Positions 25,850 to 35,296 of a stretch of 64,000 nucleotides of DNA are shown here, one piece after another. A program made the translations under genes and the position numbers. Position 1 is the stretch's first letter. Each line of letters opens with the position of its first letter. This DNA is from an uncultured Clostridia bacterium (GTDB lineage: Bacteria > Bacillota > Clostridia > Oscillospirales > Oscillospiraceae), in assembly GCA_947173485.1 (NCBI GenBank), contig CAMWFH010000001.1:620001-684000 (forward strand), written 5' to 3'. Below the pieces are notes generated by a model. It was not told the origin of the DNA. It did no database searches and worked only from the letters and a program-made list of their open reading frames with translations.

Positions 25850-26356
25850 TCATGCCAGAGGATACATCATCACCAGCAGGATGGTGGCCAGCAGGGAAAG
25901 GATGGCGTAGAACTCGACGATACCGCAGAGGATGATGCCCTTGGTGGACTCCTCCGGCTTCTTGGCCACGATGTTGATGGAGGCGGTAGCCACCCGGCCC
26001 TGGGCAATGGCGGAGAGCCAGCCGCCGAGGGCGATGGGGATGCAGGCGGCGAACATGGCCAGGCCCTGCTCCACAGACAGCTGAGCCATTTGACCGGAGA
26101 ACACGCCCAGCTTGTTCAGCACCATGAACCAGGCCACGATGCCGTAAAGGCCCTGGGTGCCGGGAAGGACCTGAAGGATCATGCACTTGGAGAAATGCTC
26201 AGGGGTCTCGCTGATGACGCCGGTAGCGGCCTCACCGGTCATGCCGGTGCCCTTGGCGGAGCCCACGCAGCACAGAGCCACCGCCAGAGCGGAGCCCAGA
26301 TAAGCCAGTCCTACGCCGCCGAAAGAATTGAACAGTCCAGTGAAAAAGTCTTGCAT
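25850..26356 (-). CDS. ntpK: V-type ATP synthase subunit K (proteolipid rotor ring), predicted Na+ type
   Basis: Membrane rotor subunit of 168 residues with four transmembrane helices (two fused hairpins). The ion-carrying glutamate is Glu148 (GIVEFYAI). LPGTQGLYG (64-72) and AIAQGR (116-121) supply Leu64, Thr67, Gln68 and Gln119, the counterparts of the residues that bind Na+ in the Enterococcus hirae NtpK ring. This predicts Na+ rather than H+ transport, as inference from conserved ligands. It follows subunit I by one base, with GAGGAAAACTGAG before the ATG. Confidence 0.95.
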   Translation of the reverse strand: MQDFFTGLFNSFGGVGLAYLGSALAVALCCVGSAKGTGMTGEAATGVISETPEHFSKCMILQVLPGTQGLYGIVAWFMVLNKLGVFSGQMAQLSVEQGLAMFAACIPIALGGWLSAIAQGRVATASINIVAKKPEESTKGIILCGIVEFYAILSLLATILLVMMYPLA

Positions 26357-26357
26357 C

Positions 26358-28340
26358 TCAGTTTTCCTCCTTAATAACGTTTACATAGTTGGTTTGGATC
26401 GCCAGGGGTACAAAGGGCTTCCCGCCCTCTTTATAGAACCGGTTGAAGAACTCCAGACACTGGAGCCGCAGGTCGTGGACATAGCAGCCCAGCAGGTTCA
26501 GCGCCAAGTTCAGCGCGTTGCCCACCAGGGAGATGATCACGAACAGGATCACGTTGCCGAAGGTGGCGCCCAGGGTGTTGAACACCGAGGCGATCACGCT
26601 GCCGGCCAGCATCAATGCCATGATGCGGATATAGGACAGGGTATCGCTGAAGTAGCCGGTGACGCCGTTGTAGACCAGGCCCACCAGAGAGGTGACCTTG
26701 CCGAAGCCCTTGGCCTTCCTGGTGCCGCCCACGGCCAGCATCAGGCAGCCAACGACCAGCACCAGGGGGATGCCGGCCACCGTGCCGATGCCAAAGATGG
26801 CCAGGGCCACGCCGGCCAGGATGATCCACCAGGTGAACTCGTCGAAGAGGGCATCGATAAAGTCGCCGTTCTGGATCTTTCGGACCACGCTGACGGTCAT
26901 ACCGGTGAAGATCTGAAGGACGCCCAGGATCAGGGAGCCCACCATGATCTCGATGGTGTTGTTCAGCGGGGTGAACAGGGGCTTCCAGAACCAGTCATAG
27001 CCGCCGTTCTCGATCAGCAGGCCGCTGGAGGGAGCCACCATCCGCACCACCTGGGGGACGAAGTCGCCCAAAAAGCCGCCGGTCATGGCGCCGATGATGA
27101 AGGTGCTGACGCCGCACCAGAAGAACAGCTCGTAGAAGTTGCGCTGCCCCTCCTTGGGCTGGCTCTTTTTCAGGATGAACTGGGTCCCGAGGATCATCAG
27201 GAGGCCATAGCCCATGTCCGCCATCATCATCCCGAAGAACAGGATGAAGAAGGGGGCCATGAGGGGGTTGGGGTCCACGCCGTCGTAGGCGGGGAGGGAA
27301 TACATCTCGGTGATGGTGTTCATGCACCTGGAGAAGATATTGTTGTGTAGCTTGATGGGGACCTGGGGGTACTCCTCCGGGTCCGGCTCGCTGAGCTCCC
27401 AGGCGCAGTCGTACTTGGCCAGGGTCCGCTCCAGGGCGGCGACCTCCGGTACCGGCACCCAGCCGTCCAGATAGACGACGCTGCCGGAGACCAGCAGGTC
27501 CTCCTTGGCGCTCTCGGTAGCCACCACCTGGGCCAGCCGGTCCACGCAGCTCTTCAGCTCGTCGGTCCGGCCCCGCAGGGCCCGGATCTCCTCCCGCTGG
27601 GCCTCCCGGTCGGCCTGGGCCTTCTTGATCTCCGCCTCCAGCCGCTGGATGTTGGCCTTGGCCGTGCCGGTCAGCTCCTTCATCTGGGCGAAGGCGAAGC
27701 CGAAAGAGCGCAGGGTCTCCAGGGCGCTCTGCTCCACCGCCCGGTGGCACAGGACCTCCAGATACTGCTGCTCACTGTCCTGCCCCAGCACCGTCACGGC
27801 GCAGGCCGGGGCGTTCTCCTCCAGGGCCCCGGTGAGCGCGTTGAGGTCCGCCCCTCTGGGCACGGTGCCCAGCAGCACCGCCGTGGTCCTGGTCCCCCGC
27901 TCCTCTAGGGGCAGGTCGCAGGCCTCCCAGGGGAGCAGGGACAGCCGCTCCGCCTCCAGACGGGTCTCTCTGGCGCTGAGCTGGCCCATGGTCTTGGCGT
28001 GGCTGTTGATCTCCGCCGCCAGGTCCATCCCCCGCTCCAGAGCGGCGCTGTCCAGCAGGGTCCGCTCCTCCATAGGGGGCTTGGGGGGGAAGAGGCCGCC
28101 CTTCTGGGGGGCGATCTTTTGGAGGGTGTCCAGCGCCTGCTTCAGCTCGGTCTGCCAAGCCCGGGCCTCCGGCAGGCGGGAGGTGTCCCGATGGAGCAGC
28201 CCGGCCCAGTCCTCGTCCTCCAGAAGATGGGACGGCTCGCTGATCTCCACACAGCCCACATGGAGCAGTCCGGCCAGCAGAGCGCTCTTGTCCTCCTCCA
28301 GCGCGATGAGACGGAGGTGTTTCATCTTGACGATGGACAT
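26358..28340 (-). CDS. ntpI: V-type ATP synthase subunit I (a subunit)
   Basis: Stator membrane subunit that forms the ion half-channels. The 660-residue protein has a cytosolic coiled-coil N-terminal half (about 1-340) and a membrane C-terminal half with about seven segments, including FFGMMMADMGYGLLMI and NALNLALNLLGCYVHDLRLQ, both characteristic. The ATG directly follows the TAG stop of the preceding gene. Its length and layout are usual. Confidence 0.95.
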   Translation of the reverse strand: MSIVKMKHLRLIALEEDKSALLAGLLHVGCVEISEPSHLLEDEDWAGLLHRDTSRLPEARAWQTELKQALDTLQKIAPQKGGLFPPKPPMEERTLLDSAALERGMDLAAEINSHAKTMGQLSARETRLEAERLSLLPWEACDLPLEERGTRTTAVLLGTVPRGADLNALTGALEENAPACAVTVLGQDSEQQYLEVLCHRAVEQSALETLRSFGFAFAQMKELTGTAKANIQRLEAEIKKAQADREAQREEIRALRGRTDELKSCVDRLAQVVATESAKEDLLVSGSVVYLDGWVPVPEVAALERTLAKYDCAWELSEPDPEEYPQVPIKLHNNIFSRCMNTITEMYSLPAYDGVDPNPLMAPFFILFFGMMMADMGYGLLMILGTQFILKKSQPKEGQRNFYELFFWCGVSTFIIGAMTGGFLGDFVPQVVRMVAPSSGLLIENGGYDWFWKPLFTPLNNTIEIMVGSLILGVLQIFTGMTVSVVRKIQNGDFIDALFDEFTWWIILAGVALAIFGIGTVAGIPLVLVVGCLMLAVGGTRKAKGFGKVTSLVGLVYNGVTGYFSDTLSYIRIMALMLAGSVIASVFNTLGATFGNVILFVIISLVGNALNLALNLLGCYVHDLRLQCLEFFNRFYKEGGKPFVPLAIQTNYVNVIKEEN

Positions 28341-28655
28341 CTAACTCTCTACCACCCTTCCTGTGATCGTCTTGGCCGCCTGGGCCAGCTTGCTCCGGGC
28401 TTGGGAGCGCAGGGCCTGGGCCTCGGCCTCCGCCTGGGTCAGGATGGCTTTTCTGCGTCCTTCCGCCTCAGCTTCGGCCCGCTTCATGACCTCCGCTGTT
28501 TTTTCCGCGGACCGGGCCTTCTCCTGGGCCAGGAGCTCCTTGCCCTCCCGTTCCGCGTCGGCTATCATCTTAGCCGCCTTGGCCCGGGCGTCCGCTCTGG
28601 CCTGGTCCGCTGAGCCCTCCACGCCGCGAATCGCTTTGATCGCTTCCAATGACAT
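28341..28655 (-). CDS. V-type ATP synthase subunit H/G (peripheral stalk)
   Basis: First gene of the V-ATPase operon, encoding a 104-residue, almost entirely helical Ala/Glu/Lys/Arg-rich protein that forms the peripheral stalk with subunit E (NtpF/AtpH type). I chose the ATG at 28655 (MSLEAIKAI) behind AAAGGGCGG. The open frame continues 36 codons upstream, but that would start inside the -10 box and is leader sequence. Confidence 0.85.
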   Translation of the reverse strand: MSLEAIKAIRGVEGSADQARADARAKAAKMIADAEREGKELLAQEKARSAEKTAEVMKRAEAEAEGRRKAILTQAEAEAQALRSQARSKLAQAAKTITGRVVES

Positions 28656-28753
28656 AGGTTCACCGCCCTTTCCATCATGGTTTTGACGGGCCCTCTTTCC
28701 GCTCATTTGAAAGATGGCCCGCCGCAGGGAGTACATGCTTTGCACATAGGGCA

Positions 28754-28782
28754 AGTATAGCACAACTCCCTCTGCACCACAA
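28754..28782 (-). promoter_or_regulatory. Promoter of the V-ATPase operon
   Basis: On the minus strand TTGTGG (28777-28782), 17 bases, TATACT (28754-28759). The leader to the first ATG is about 90 bases and contains a CGGGCC/GGCCCG inverted pair. The remaining intergenic bases up to 28883 hold only an AT-rich stretch and weak hairpins. Confidence 0.7.
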
Positions 28783-28883
28783 GAAAATATTAACAGTTTC
28801 CATGATTTTTAGATAAATGCACAAAATACGCCCTTAAAAAAGTGAGATCCTCTACAACAGGATAAAGCCTTCGGGCCCTCCGG

Positions 28884-29999
28884 CTACCCGGCCAGCAGGC
28901 AGCTGCCCCGGCCCGCCCCGCTGGCCCCGATCACCACCAGATAGCTCTCCCGCTCCGCGCCCTCCGGCAGGAACTCGGCGATGGCGGCCCAGACCGCGTT
29001 GGGGTCGTCGGTATCCACATAGAGCCGGTCCGCCAGAGGCAGCAGCCGGCGCATACTTTGGCCGGCCTCCGCATCGGCTCCCGCCAGCACCAGGGCCTCG
29101 TTGAACTCCAGGGAGATCAGGATCTCGTCCCCCACCGCCTCTCGGAGGGAGGTGAGGAATGTCTCCAGGGCCGCCTCCTTGGTGCCGGTGCGGTTATGGG
29201 AGTCGATCTTGTCCAGCTTGCCCTTGGTGGGATAGCCCAGGCCCCGGAGGACCACCTCGTCAAAGCCCATCCCGGCGCACTCCTTGACCAGCGCGGTGAA
29301 GTAGTCCAGGGTGCCGGCCTTGCTGGGCTCCAGCCAGTGGGTGTTGGAGATGTCGTACCAGATATAGCCGCTGGACTGGCAGATCCCCGCCGCCGCCATA
29401 TTGGCGAAGGCGTAGGGGGTGTCGTGGAAGCAGTGGAGGGCCGCCACGGCGGTCCAGTCCCGCTCCCCGGCCAGGAGGGCGGTCAGCTCCTCCTGGGAGA
29501 TGGCGCCGGCGTCCAGCGCCGTCTCCGCCGCGGTGGCGGACTGGTAGTACAGCCGGCCGCCGTCGGCCTTCAACTCCATCACCAGCCCGTTGCACTCCCC
29601 CTCGGGCCGTGCCCCCTGCTGGAACTGGTAGAGCCCTACCTCCCGGCCCCGCAGCACTCCGATGGACTCCGGGTCCTGGGGGTCGATGACCAGGTTCAGG
29701 GACCCGTCGTCCTGGGGCGGGGCGGGGGGCTGCTGCTCGCCGCCGGGCTGGGGATCGACCGGCCCTTCTGGAGGCGGGGGGGCCTCCTGGTCTAAGAAGG
29801 GCAGATGGATGGTCAGGAAGGGCAGCTCTAAAGACGCGCTGCCCTGACTGTCGTAGACCACGTTGTTCTGCACCGCCAGGTAGCCCAGGGAGACCGTCAG
29901 CACCAGCGCCAGCGCCAGGGTGATCAGGATGCTCCTGGGACCGCCGCCGCCGGCGCTGCCGCCGGAGCCTGTGCCCCGGTAAGGGTGATATCCGTTCAT
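28884..29999 (-). CDS. Membrane-anchored glycosidase-like protein (DUF4015-type TIM barrel)
   Basis: A 371-residue protein with a Gly-rich cytosolic N-terminus, one membrane segment (about 24-45), a Pro-rich linker (about 72-100) and an extracellular domain. Segments such as GYIWYDISNTHWLEPSKAGT and YFTALVKECAGMGFDEVVLRG followed by ILISLEFNEALVLAGA look like the putative glycoside hydrolase family DUF4015. I am not certain of the family and no catalytic pair can be assigned. It follows rpiB by 37 bases in the dnaJ direction, so it may be part of the heat-shock transcription unit. Confidence 0.55.
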   Translation of the reverse strand: MNGYHPYRGTGSGGSAGGGGPRSILITLALALVLTVSLGYLAVQNNVVYDSQGSASLELPFLTIHLPFLDQEAPPPPEGPVDPQPGGEQQPPAPPQDDGSLNLVIDPQDPESIGVLRGREVGLYQFQQGARPEGECNGLVMELKADGGRLYYQSATAAETALDAGAISQEELTALLAGERDWTAVAALHCFHDTPYAFANMAAAGICQSSGYIWYDISNTHWLEPSKAGTLDYFTALVKECAGMGFDEVVLRGLGYPTKGKLDKIDSHNRTGTKEAALETFLTSLREAVGDEILISLEFNEALVLAGADAEAGQSMRRLLPLADRLYVDTDDPNAVWAAIAEFLPEGAERESYLVVIGASGAGRGSCLLAG

Positions 30000-30036
30000 G
30001 ACTGCCTCCCTGTCAACTGCTCCCGCCGGTCCGCTC

Positions 30037-30474
30037 TCACGGCCGGATGGCGCCGATCTTGTCTACCCGCCGCTGGTGCCGCCCGCCCTCGAACCCGGTG
30101 GTCAAAAACTTCTCCAGGATCTGCTTGGCCAGCAGCGGCCCGGTGACGCCGGCCCCCAGGGCCAGCGCGTTGGCGTCGTTGTGCCGGCGGGTCATCTCCG
30201 CCTGCCACACCCCGCCGCACAGGGCGCACCGCACCCCCGCCACCTTGTTGGCGGCGATGGAGATCCCGATGCCGGTGGTGCAGACCACCACGGCCCGGTC
30301 CGCCTCGCCGGCGGCCACCGCCCGGGCCGCCGCCTCTCCAAAGTCGGGGTAATCGCAGCTCTGCTGATCGAAGCACCCCTTGTCCGTCACCTCATGGCCC
30401 AGCTCCCGGGCATGGGCCATCAGCTCCTCCTTCAGCTGCCAGCCGCCGTGGTCGCAGCCAAACGCGATCCTCAT
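30037..30474 (-). CDS. rpiB: Ribose-5-phosphate isomerase B (RpiB/LacAB family)
   Basis: Interconverts ribulose 5-phosphate and ribose 5-phosphate in the pentose phosphate pathway. The 145-residue protein has MRIAFGCDHGGWQLK, the catalytic Cys65 in VVVCTTGIGISI, and RRHNDANALALG, all characteristic. AGAAGGAT precedes the ATG. It lies 37 bases behind dnaJ on the same strand and 37 bases before the glycosidase-like gene. Confidence 0.93.
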   Translation of the reverse strand: MRIAFGCDHGGWQLKEELMAHARELGHEVTDKGCFDQQSCDYPDFGEAAARAVAAGEADRAVVVCTTGIGISIAANKVAGVRCALCGGVWQAEMTRRHNDANALALGAGVTGPLLAKQILEKFLTTGFEGGRHQRRVDKIGAIRP

Positions 30475-30510
30475 ATCCTTCTCCCTCCATACCTCGTATT
30501 TTTTGGTCTC

Positions 30511-31656
30511 CTATTTTTTGAATTTGCTGAAAAAGCTCTTGCGCTCCTCGTAGTTGTTCTCCTGGAGGGTCTCGCTGAACTTTTTCAGCGCCTCCTTCTG
30601 CTGCTTGTTCAGGTTCCGGGGGGTCTCGATGTAAACGGTCACATACTGGTCCCCCCGTCCCCGGCCGTTTAGGGCCGGGATGCCCTTGCCCCGGAGACGG
30701 AAGGCGGACCCGGTCTGGGTCCCCTCCGGGATGGTGTACTTCACCTTCCCGTCGATGGTGGGGATCTCCATCTCCCCACCCAGCACCGCCTGGGCGAAGG
30801 TGATGGGGGCGTCACAGTAGACGTTGGTCCCCTCCCGGCGGAACAGGGGGTGGGGCCGGACGGTGACCACGATCTGCAGGTCCCCGGCGGGGCCGCCGTT
30901 GCGGCCGGCGTTGCCCTGGCCCCGGAGGGAGATGGTCTGGCCGTTGTCGATACCGGCGGGGATCTTCACCTGGACCGTGGTCCGCTTCTGCTGCTGCCCC
31001 GCGCCCCGGCAGGTCTTGCAGGGGTCCTTCACGATCTTGCCCTTGCCGCCGCAGGCGGGGCAGGGGCTCTGGGTGGAGAACACCCCCATAGGCGTCTGCC
31101 TCCGCTGCTGGATCACCCCGGAGCCACCGCAGTGGCTGCACGTCTCGGGGCTGCTGCCCTCGGCGCAGCCGGAACCGTGGCAGGTGGGACACTGGTCCAC
31201 CCGCTCGATGGTCACGCTCTTCTCACAGCCGAAGGCCGCCTCCTCGAAGGTGATGGTCAGTCCTACCCGCAGGCTCTCCCCCCGCTGGGGGCCGGTGCGG
31301 CTCTGGCGGGTACCGCCGAAGCCCCCGGTGAAGCCGCCGCCGAAGAAGTCGCTGAAGATGTCCCCCAGGTCGCCGAAGTCGAAGCCCCCGGTGAAGCCGC
31401 CGCCGGCCCCCGCGCCGTAGTTGGGGTCCACCCCGGCGAAGCCGAACTGGTCATACCGGGCCTTTTTCGTGCTGTCGCTCAGGACCTCATAGGCCTCGTT
31501 GGCCTCCTTGAACTTGGCCTCGGCCTCCTTGTCCCCAGGGTTCAGGTCTGGGTGGTACTTTTTCGCCACCTTTCGGTAAGCCTTTTTGATCTCCTCGTCG
31601 CTGGCGCCCTTGCTGACGCCCAGGACCTCATAATAATCGCGTTTTTTGTCACTCAT
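30511..31656 (-). CDS. dnaJ: Chaperone protein DnaJ
   Basis: J-domain co-chaperone that stimulates the DnaK ATPase. The 381-residue protein has the J domain with HPD ([10 protein letters not shown]), a Gly/Phe-rich linker ([21 protein letters not shown]), four zinc-binding repeats ([32 protein letters not shown]) and the C-terminal substrate-binding domain. It is a complete type I DnaJ. It follows dnaK with a 125-base gap that carries a strong hairpin. Confidence 0.97.
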   Translation of the reverse strand: MSDKKRDYYEVLGVSKGASDEEIKKAYRKVAKKYHPDLNPGDKEAEAKFKEANEAYEVLSDSTKKARYDQFGFAGVDPNYGAGAGGGFTGGFDFGDLGDIFSDFFGGGFTGGFGGTRQSRTGPQRGESLRVGLTITFEEAAFGCEKSVTIERVDQCPTCHGSGCAEGSSPETCSHCGGSGVIQQRRQTPMGVFSTQSPCPACGGKGKIVKDPCKTCRGAGQQQKRTTVQVKIPAGIDNGQTISLRGQGNAGRNGGPAGDLQIVVTVRPHPLFRREGTNVYCDAPITFAQAVLGGEMEIPTIDGKVKYTIPEGTQTGSAFRLRGKGIPALNGRGRGDQYVTVYIETPRNLNKQQKEALKKFSETLQENNYEERKSFFSKFKK

Positions 31657-31725
31657 ATGAAGATCACCACTCTTGTTCTATAGAGTTTGCATATACGCTG
31701 GAGCTATCCATGTCCAGACGCTCCA

Positions 31726-31755
31726 AATGGGGCGGGGGAGATCCCCCGTCCCATC
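31726..31755 (-). other. Strong hairpin in the dnaK-dnaJ intergenic region
   Basis: A nearly perfect GGGGCGGGGGA/TCCCCCGTCCC inverted repeat without a T-run lies in the 125-base gap. Such hairpins can set the dnaK to dnaJ mRNA ratio by processing or partial termination; this is inference. Confidence 0.5.
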
Positions 31756-31781
31756 GGATGCGCTATCCAAGTTGTACGGTC

Positions 31782-33641
31782 TTACTTGTCATCGTCCACC
31801 ACGGTATAATCCGCGTCCACCACGCCGTCATCGCCGCCCATGTCGGGCCCGCCAGTGGTCTGTCCGCCGCCGAAGCCGCCCATATCAGGCCCCGCCTGGC
31901 CGCCGGCCTGCTGCTGGTAGATCTTCATGGCGATGGGCTCGAAGGCCTTCCGCAGCGCCTCAGTGTCGGCCTTGATGGCGGCGGTATCGCTGCCCTTCAG
32001 GGTCTCCTTCAGCTTCTCCGCCGCGGCCTTCACCGGGGCAGCCTCGCTGTCGCTGATCTTCCCGGCCAGGTCGCTGAGGGCCTTCTCGGTCTGGTACACC
32101 GCCTGATCTGCGTCGTTCCGGGCCTCCACGCCCTCCTTGATCTTGGCGTCCTCCGCGGCGTACTGCTCCGCCTCCCGGACGGCCCGCTCGATCTCCTCCT
32201 TGCTCATGTTGGTGGAGGAGGTGAGGGTGATGTGCTGCTCGTTGCCGGTGCCCAGGTCCCGGGCGGACACGTTGACGATGCCGTTGGCATCGATATCGAA
32301 GGTCACCTCGATCTGGGGCACGCCCCGGCGGGCCGGCGCGATGCCGTCCAGGTGGAACCGGCCCAGGCTCTTGTTGGCCGCGGCCATCTCCCGCTCACCC
32401 TGGAGGACGTTGACCTCCACGGTGGTCTGGTTATCGGCGGCGGTGGAGAAGATCTGGCTCTTCTGCACGGGGATGGTGGTGTTGCGCTCGATCAGCCGGG
32501 AGCAGACGCCCCCCTGGGTCTCGATGCCCAGGCTCAGGGGCATCACGTCCAGCAGGAGGATGTCCTTGACCTCCTTGTTCAGCACGCCGCCCTGGATGGC
32601 CGCGCCCACAGCCACGCACTCATCGGGGTTGATCCCCTTGAAGCCGTCCTTGCCGGTGATGTTCTTCACCGCCTCCTGGACGGCGGGGATCCGGCTGGAG
32701 CCGCCCACCAGCAGCACCTTGGAGATGTCGCTGCTGCGCAGCTTGGCGTCGGACATGGCCTGGCGCACCGGGCCCATGGTGGCGTCCACCAGATGGGCGG
32801 TCAGCTCGTTGAACTTGGCCCGGGTGAGGGTCATATCCAGGTGCCGGGGGTTGCCGTCGGCGCCGCCGGTGATATAGGGGAGGTTGATGTTGCTGGTGGT
32901 CACGCCGCTCAGCTCCACCTTGGCCTTCTCGGCGGCGTCCTTCAGCCGCTGCATGGCCATCTTGTCGCCGGTGAGGTCGATGCCCTCGGCCTTCTTGAAC
33001 TCCTCCACCATCCAGTCCATGACGCACTTGTCGAAGTCGTCGCCGCCCAGGCGGTTGTTGCCGGCGGTGGCCAGCACCTGGACCACGCCGTCGCCCACCT
33101 CCAGGACGGAGACATCAAAGGTGCCGCCGCCCAGGTCGTAGACGATGATCTTCTGGTCCTCCTCCTTGTCCACGCCATAGGCCAGGGCCGCGGCGGTGGG
33201 CTCGTTGATGATCCGCTCCACCTCCAGCCCGGCGATGCGGCCGGCATCCTTGGTGGCCTGGCGCTGGGAGTCGGTGAAGTAGGCGGGGACGGTGATCACT
33301 GCCTTGGAGACCGTCTGGCCCAGATACGCCTCGGCATCCGCCTTCAGCTTCTGGAGGACCATGGCGGAGATCTCCTGGGGGGTGTGGTTCTTGCCGTCGA
33401 TGCTCACCTTATAGTCGCTGCCCATCTCCCGCTTGATGGAGATGACGGTCCGCTCGGGGTTGGTGATGGCCTGGCGCTTGGCCACCTGGCCCACCATGCG
33501 CTCGCCGGTCTTGGAGAAGGCCACCACGCTGGGGGTGGTCCGGTTGCCCTCCGCGTTGGGGATGACGACGGCCTCGCCGCCCTCCATCACCGCTACGCAG
33601 CTGTTGGTAGTGCCCAGGTCGATACCGATGATCTTAGACAT
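31782..33641 (-). CDS. dnaK: Chaperone protein DnaK (Hsp70)
   Basis: Main Hsp70 chaperone, 619 residues, complete. The nucleotide domain shows [10 protein letters not shown] (5-14), [13 protein letters not shown] (169-181) and the adenosine motif [10 protein letters not shown] (313-322); the interdomain linker ILLLDV is at 361-366, followed by the peptide-binding domain. The C-terminus has the Gly-rich tail ending [19 protein letters not shown] with eight-base spacing precedes the ATG. This is the functional copy; a rearranged partial copy lies immediately upstream. Confidence 0.97.
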   Translation of the reverse strand: MSKIIGIDLGTTNSCVAVMEGGEAVVIPNAEGNRTTPSVVAFSKTGERMVGQVAKRQAITNPERTVISIKREMGSDYKVSIDGKNHTPQEISAMVLQKLKADAEAYLGQTVSKAVITVPAYFTDSQRQATKDAGRIAGLEVERIINEPTAAALAYGVDKEEDQKIIVYDLGGGTFDVSVLEVGDGVVQVLATAGNNRLGGDDFDKCVMDWMVEEFKKAEGIDLTGDKMAMQRLKDAAEKAKVELSGVTTSNINLPYITGGADGNPRHLDMTLTRAKFNELTAHLVDATMGPVRQAMSDAKLRSSDISKVLLVGGSSRIPAVQEAVKNITGKDGFKGINPDECVAVGAAIQGGVLNKEVKDILLLDVMPLSLGIETQGGVCSRLIERNTTIPVQKSQIFSTAADNQTTVEVNVLQGEREMAAANKSLGRFHLDGIAPARRGVPQIEVTFDIDANGIVNVSARDLGTGNEQHITLTSSTNMSKEEIERAVREAEQYAAEDAKIKEGVEARNDADQAVYQTEKALSDLAGKISDSEAAPVKAAAEKLKETLKGSDTAAIKADTEALRKAFEPIAMKIYQQQAGGQAGPDMGGFGGGQTTGGPDMGGDDGVVDADYTVVDDDK

Positions 33642-33660
33642 ATGAATTGCCTCCTATATA

Positions 33661-33690
33661 TCGAAAAATTTTTTATGAAAGGACGGGCCC
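33661..33690. repeat. 30-bp direct repeat, copy 1 (dnaK upstream spacer)
   Basis: The 30 bases here (TCGAAAAATTTTTTATGAAA and ten more) recur without mismatch at 35260-35289. Both copies lie between a grpE end and a dnaK start, as expected if the grpE-dnaK junction was tandemly duplicated. Confidence 0.9.
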
Positions 33691-35238
33691 GCCGGCCCGG
33701 GATAAACGTTCTTGATACGATGTTGCTCTAATTGGCGACCTGCACCGCAGCACCCTGTCTCCCAGCAGGAACCCCTTCTGGAACACGGCGGTCACCACGC
33801 CCTCGCCCCGGCTCTTGTCGTCTATGTGCATCACGGCGTTGTGCCGCTCCGGGTCGAAGGGCTGGCCCAGGGGGTCTAGGATCTCCACGCCCAGCTTGGT
33901 CAGGACGCCCTCCAGCTGCCGGAAGATCATCTCCATGCCCTTCTTGTGGACGTTCTCCTCGCCCCCGGCCTGCCGCACCGCCCGCTCTAAGTTGTCATAG
34001 ACCTCCAGGAACCGGGCGATGGTGTCGCTCCTGGCGTCCTGGTAGAGCTTCTCCTTCTCCTTGGCGGTGCGCCTGCGGTAGTTGTCATACTCCGTTGCCA
34101 GCCGCAGGAGTTGGTCCTCCAGCTCCGCCAGCCGGCTGTCCTGGCCGGCGCTCTCCTGGCGCTTGGCGTCCTCCGCGGCGTACTGCTCCGCCTCCTGGAC
34201 GGCCCGCTGGATCTCCTCCTCGCTCATATTGGCGGAGGAGGTGAGGGTGACGCGCTGCTCATTGCCGGTGCCCAGGTCCCGGGCGGATACGTTGACGATG
34301 CCGTCGGCGTCGATATCGAAGGTCACCTCGATCTGGGGCACGCCCCGTTGAGCCGGCGCGATGCCGTCCAGACGGAGCCGGCCCAGGCTCTTGTTGTCTG
34401 CGGCCATCTGTTGCTCGCCCTGGAGGATGTTGGCCTCCACGGTGGTCTGGCCGTCGGCGGCGGTGGTGATATGGAGGACGCGGATGGAGGCGGAGGCTAC
34501 GCTGCTCAGCTCGATCTTTGCCTTCTCCGCCGCCTCCCGAAGCCGCGCCATGGCGATCTTGCTGCCGGAGAGGTCGATGCCCTCGGTCCTCCTGAACGTC
34601 TCCACCATCCAGTCCATGACACACCTGTCGAAGTCGCCGCCGCCCAGGCGGTCGCTGCCGGCGGTGGCCAGTGCCTGGATCACGCCGCCGCCCACCTCCA
34701 GGATGGAGACCTCGAAAAAGCCGCCGCCCAAGTCACAGACGATGATCTTCTGGTCCTCTTCCTTGTCCATGCCATAGGCCAGGGCCGCAGCGGTGGGCTC
34801 GCTGATGATCCGCTCCACCTCCAGCCCGGCGATGCGCCCGGCATCCTTGACGGCCTGGCGCTGGGAGCTGGTGAAGCAGGCGGGAACGGCGATCACCGCC
34901 TTGCTGACGTTCTGGCTCAGATACGCCTCGGCGTCCGCCTTCAGCTTTCGGAGGACCATGGCGGAGATCTCCTGGGGGGCGCAGGCCCTGCCGTCGATCT
35001 TTATCTTATGGCCGCTGCCCATCTCCCGCTTGATGGAGAGGACGGTCCGGTCCGGGTCGGTGATGGCCTGGCGCTTGGCTGCCTGGCCTACCATGCGCTC
35101 GCCGGTCTTGGAGAAGGCCACCACGCTGGGGGTGGTCCGATCGCCCTCCGCGTTGGGGATGACAGTGGCCCTGCCGCCCTCCATCACAGCCACACGGCTG
35201 TTGGTGGTGCCCAGGTCGATCCCAATGATCTTAGACAT
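33673..35238 (-). CDS. Chimeric DnaK-GrpE protein, remnant of a tandem grpE-dnaK duplication
   Basis: An intact 521-codon frame between grpE and dnaK. Residues 1-258 match DnaK 1-258; 141 DnaK residues (259-399, including the adenosine motif and interdomain linker) are missing in frame; residues 259-359 match DnaK 400-500; residues from about 368 match GrpE. Near the end a 10-base deletion relative to grpE shifts the frame and adds a 23-residue unrelated tail. Conserved nucleotide-domain residues have changed: DLGGGTFD became DLGGGFFE (Thr174 to Phe, Asp176 to Glu), AYFT became ACFT, and GGDDFD became GGGDFD. ATP hydrolysis is therefore unlikely. AGGAGA precedes the ATG at 35238. It may be a decaying pseudogene or a novel fused co-chaperone; the open frame alone does not decide this. 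Confidence 0.85.
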   Translation of the reverse strand: MSKIIGIDLGTTNSRVAVMEGGRATVIPNAEGDRTTPSVVAFSKTGERMVGQAAKRQAITDPDRTVLSIKREMGSGHKIKIDGRACAPQEISAMVLRKLKADAEAYLSQNVSKAVIAVPACFTSSQRQAVKDAGRIAGLEVERIISEPTAAALAYGMDKEEDQKIIVCDLGGGFFEVSILEVGGGVIQALATAGSDRLGGGDFDRCVMDWMVETFRRTEGIDLSGSKIAMARLREAAEKAKIELSSVASASIRVLHITTAADGQTTVEANILQGEQQMAADNKSLGRLRLDGIAPAQRGVPQIEVTFDIDADGIVNVSARDLGTGNEQRVTLTSSANMSEEEIQRAVQEAEQYAAEDAKRQESAGQDSRLAELEDQLLRLATEYDNYRRRTAKEKEKLYQDARSDTIARFLEVYDNLERAVRQAGGEENVHKKGMEMIFRQLEGVLTKLGVEILDPLGQPFDPERHNAVMHIDDKSRGEGVVTAVFQKGFLLGDRVLRCRSPIRATSYQERLSRAGGPVLS

Positions 35239-35259
35239 TTGCACTGTCTCCTGCATCTG

Positions 35260-35289
35260 TCGAAAAATTTTTTATGAAAGGACGGGCCC
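35260..35289. repeat. 30-bp direct repeat, copy 2 (chimera upstream spacer)
   Basis: Identical to 33661-33690. It lies between the intact grpE and the start of the dnaK-grpE chimera and marks the second copy of the duplicated grpE-dnaK junction. Confidence 0.9.
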
Positions 35290-35296
35290 CGCTCCG

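Noticed and set aside
28656..28763. N-terminal extension of V-ATPase subunit H/G
   Set aside because: It would start at the -10 box of the operon promoter and has no family match.
33673..35256. Assembly error as the cause of the dnaK-grpE chimera
   Set aside because: The copies differ by substitutions throughout, including conserved sites, and three separate indels are present. A simple misassembly would give identical copies. Raw reads would still be decisive.
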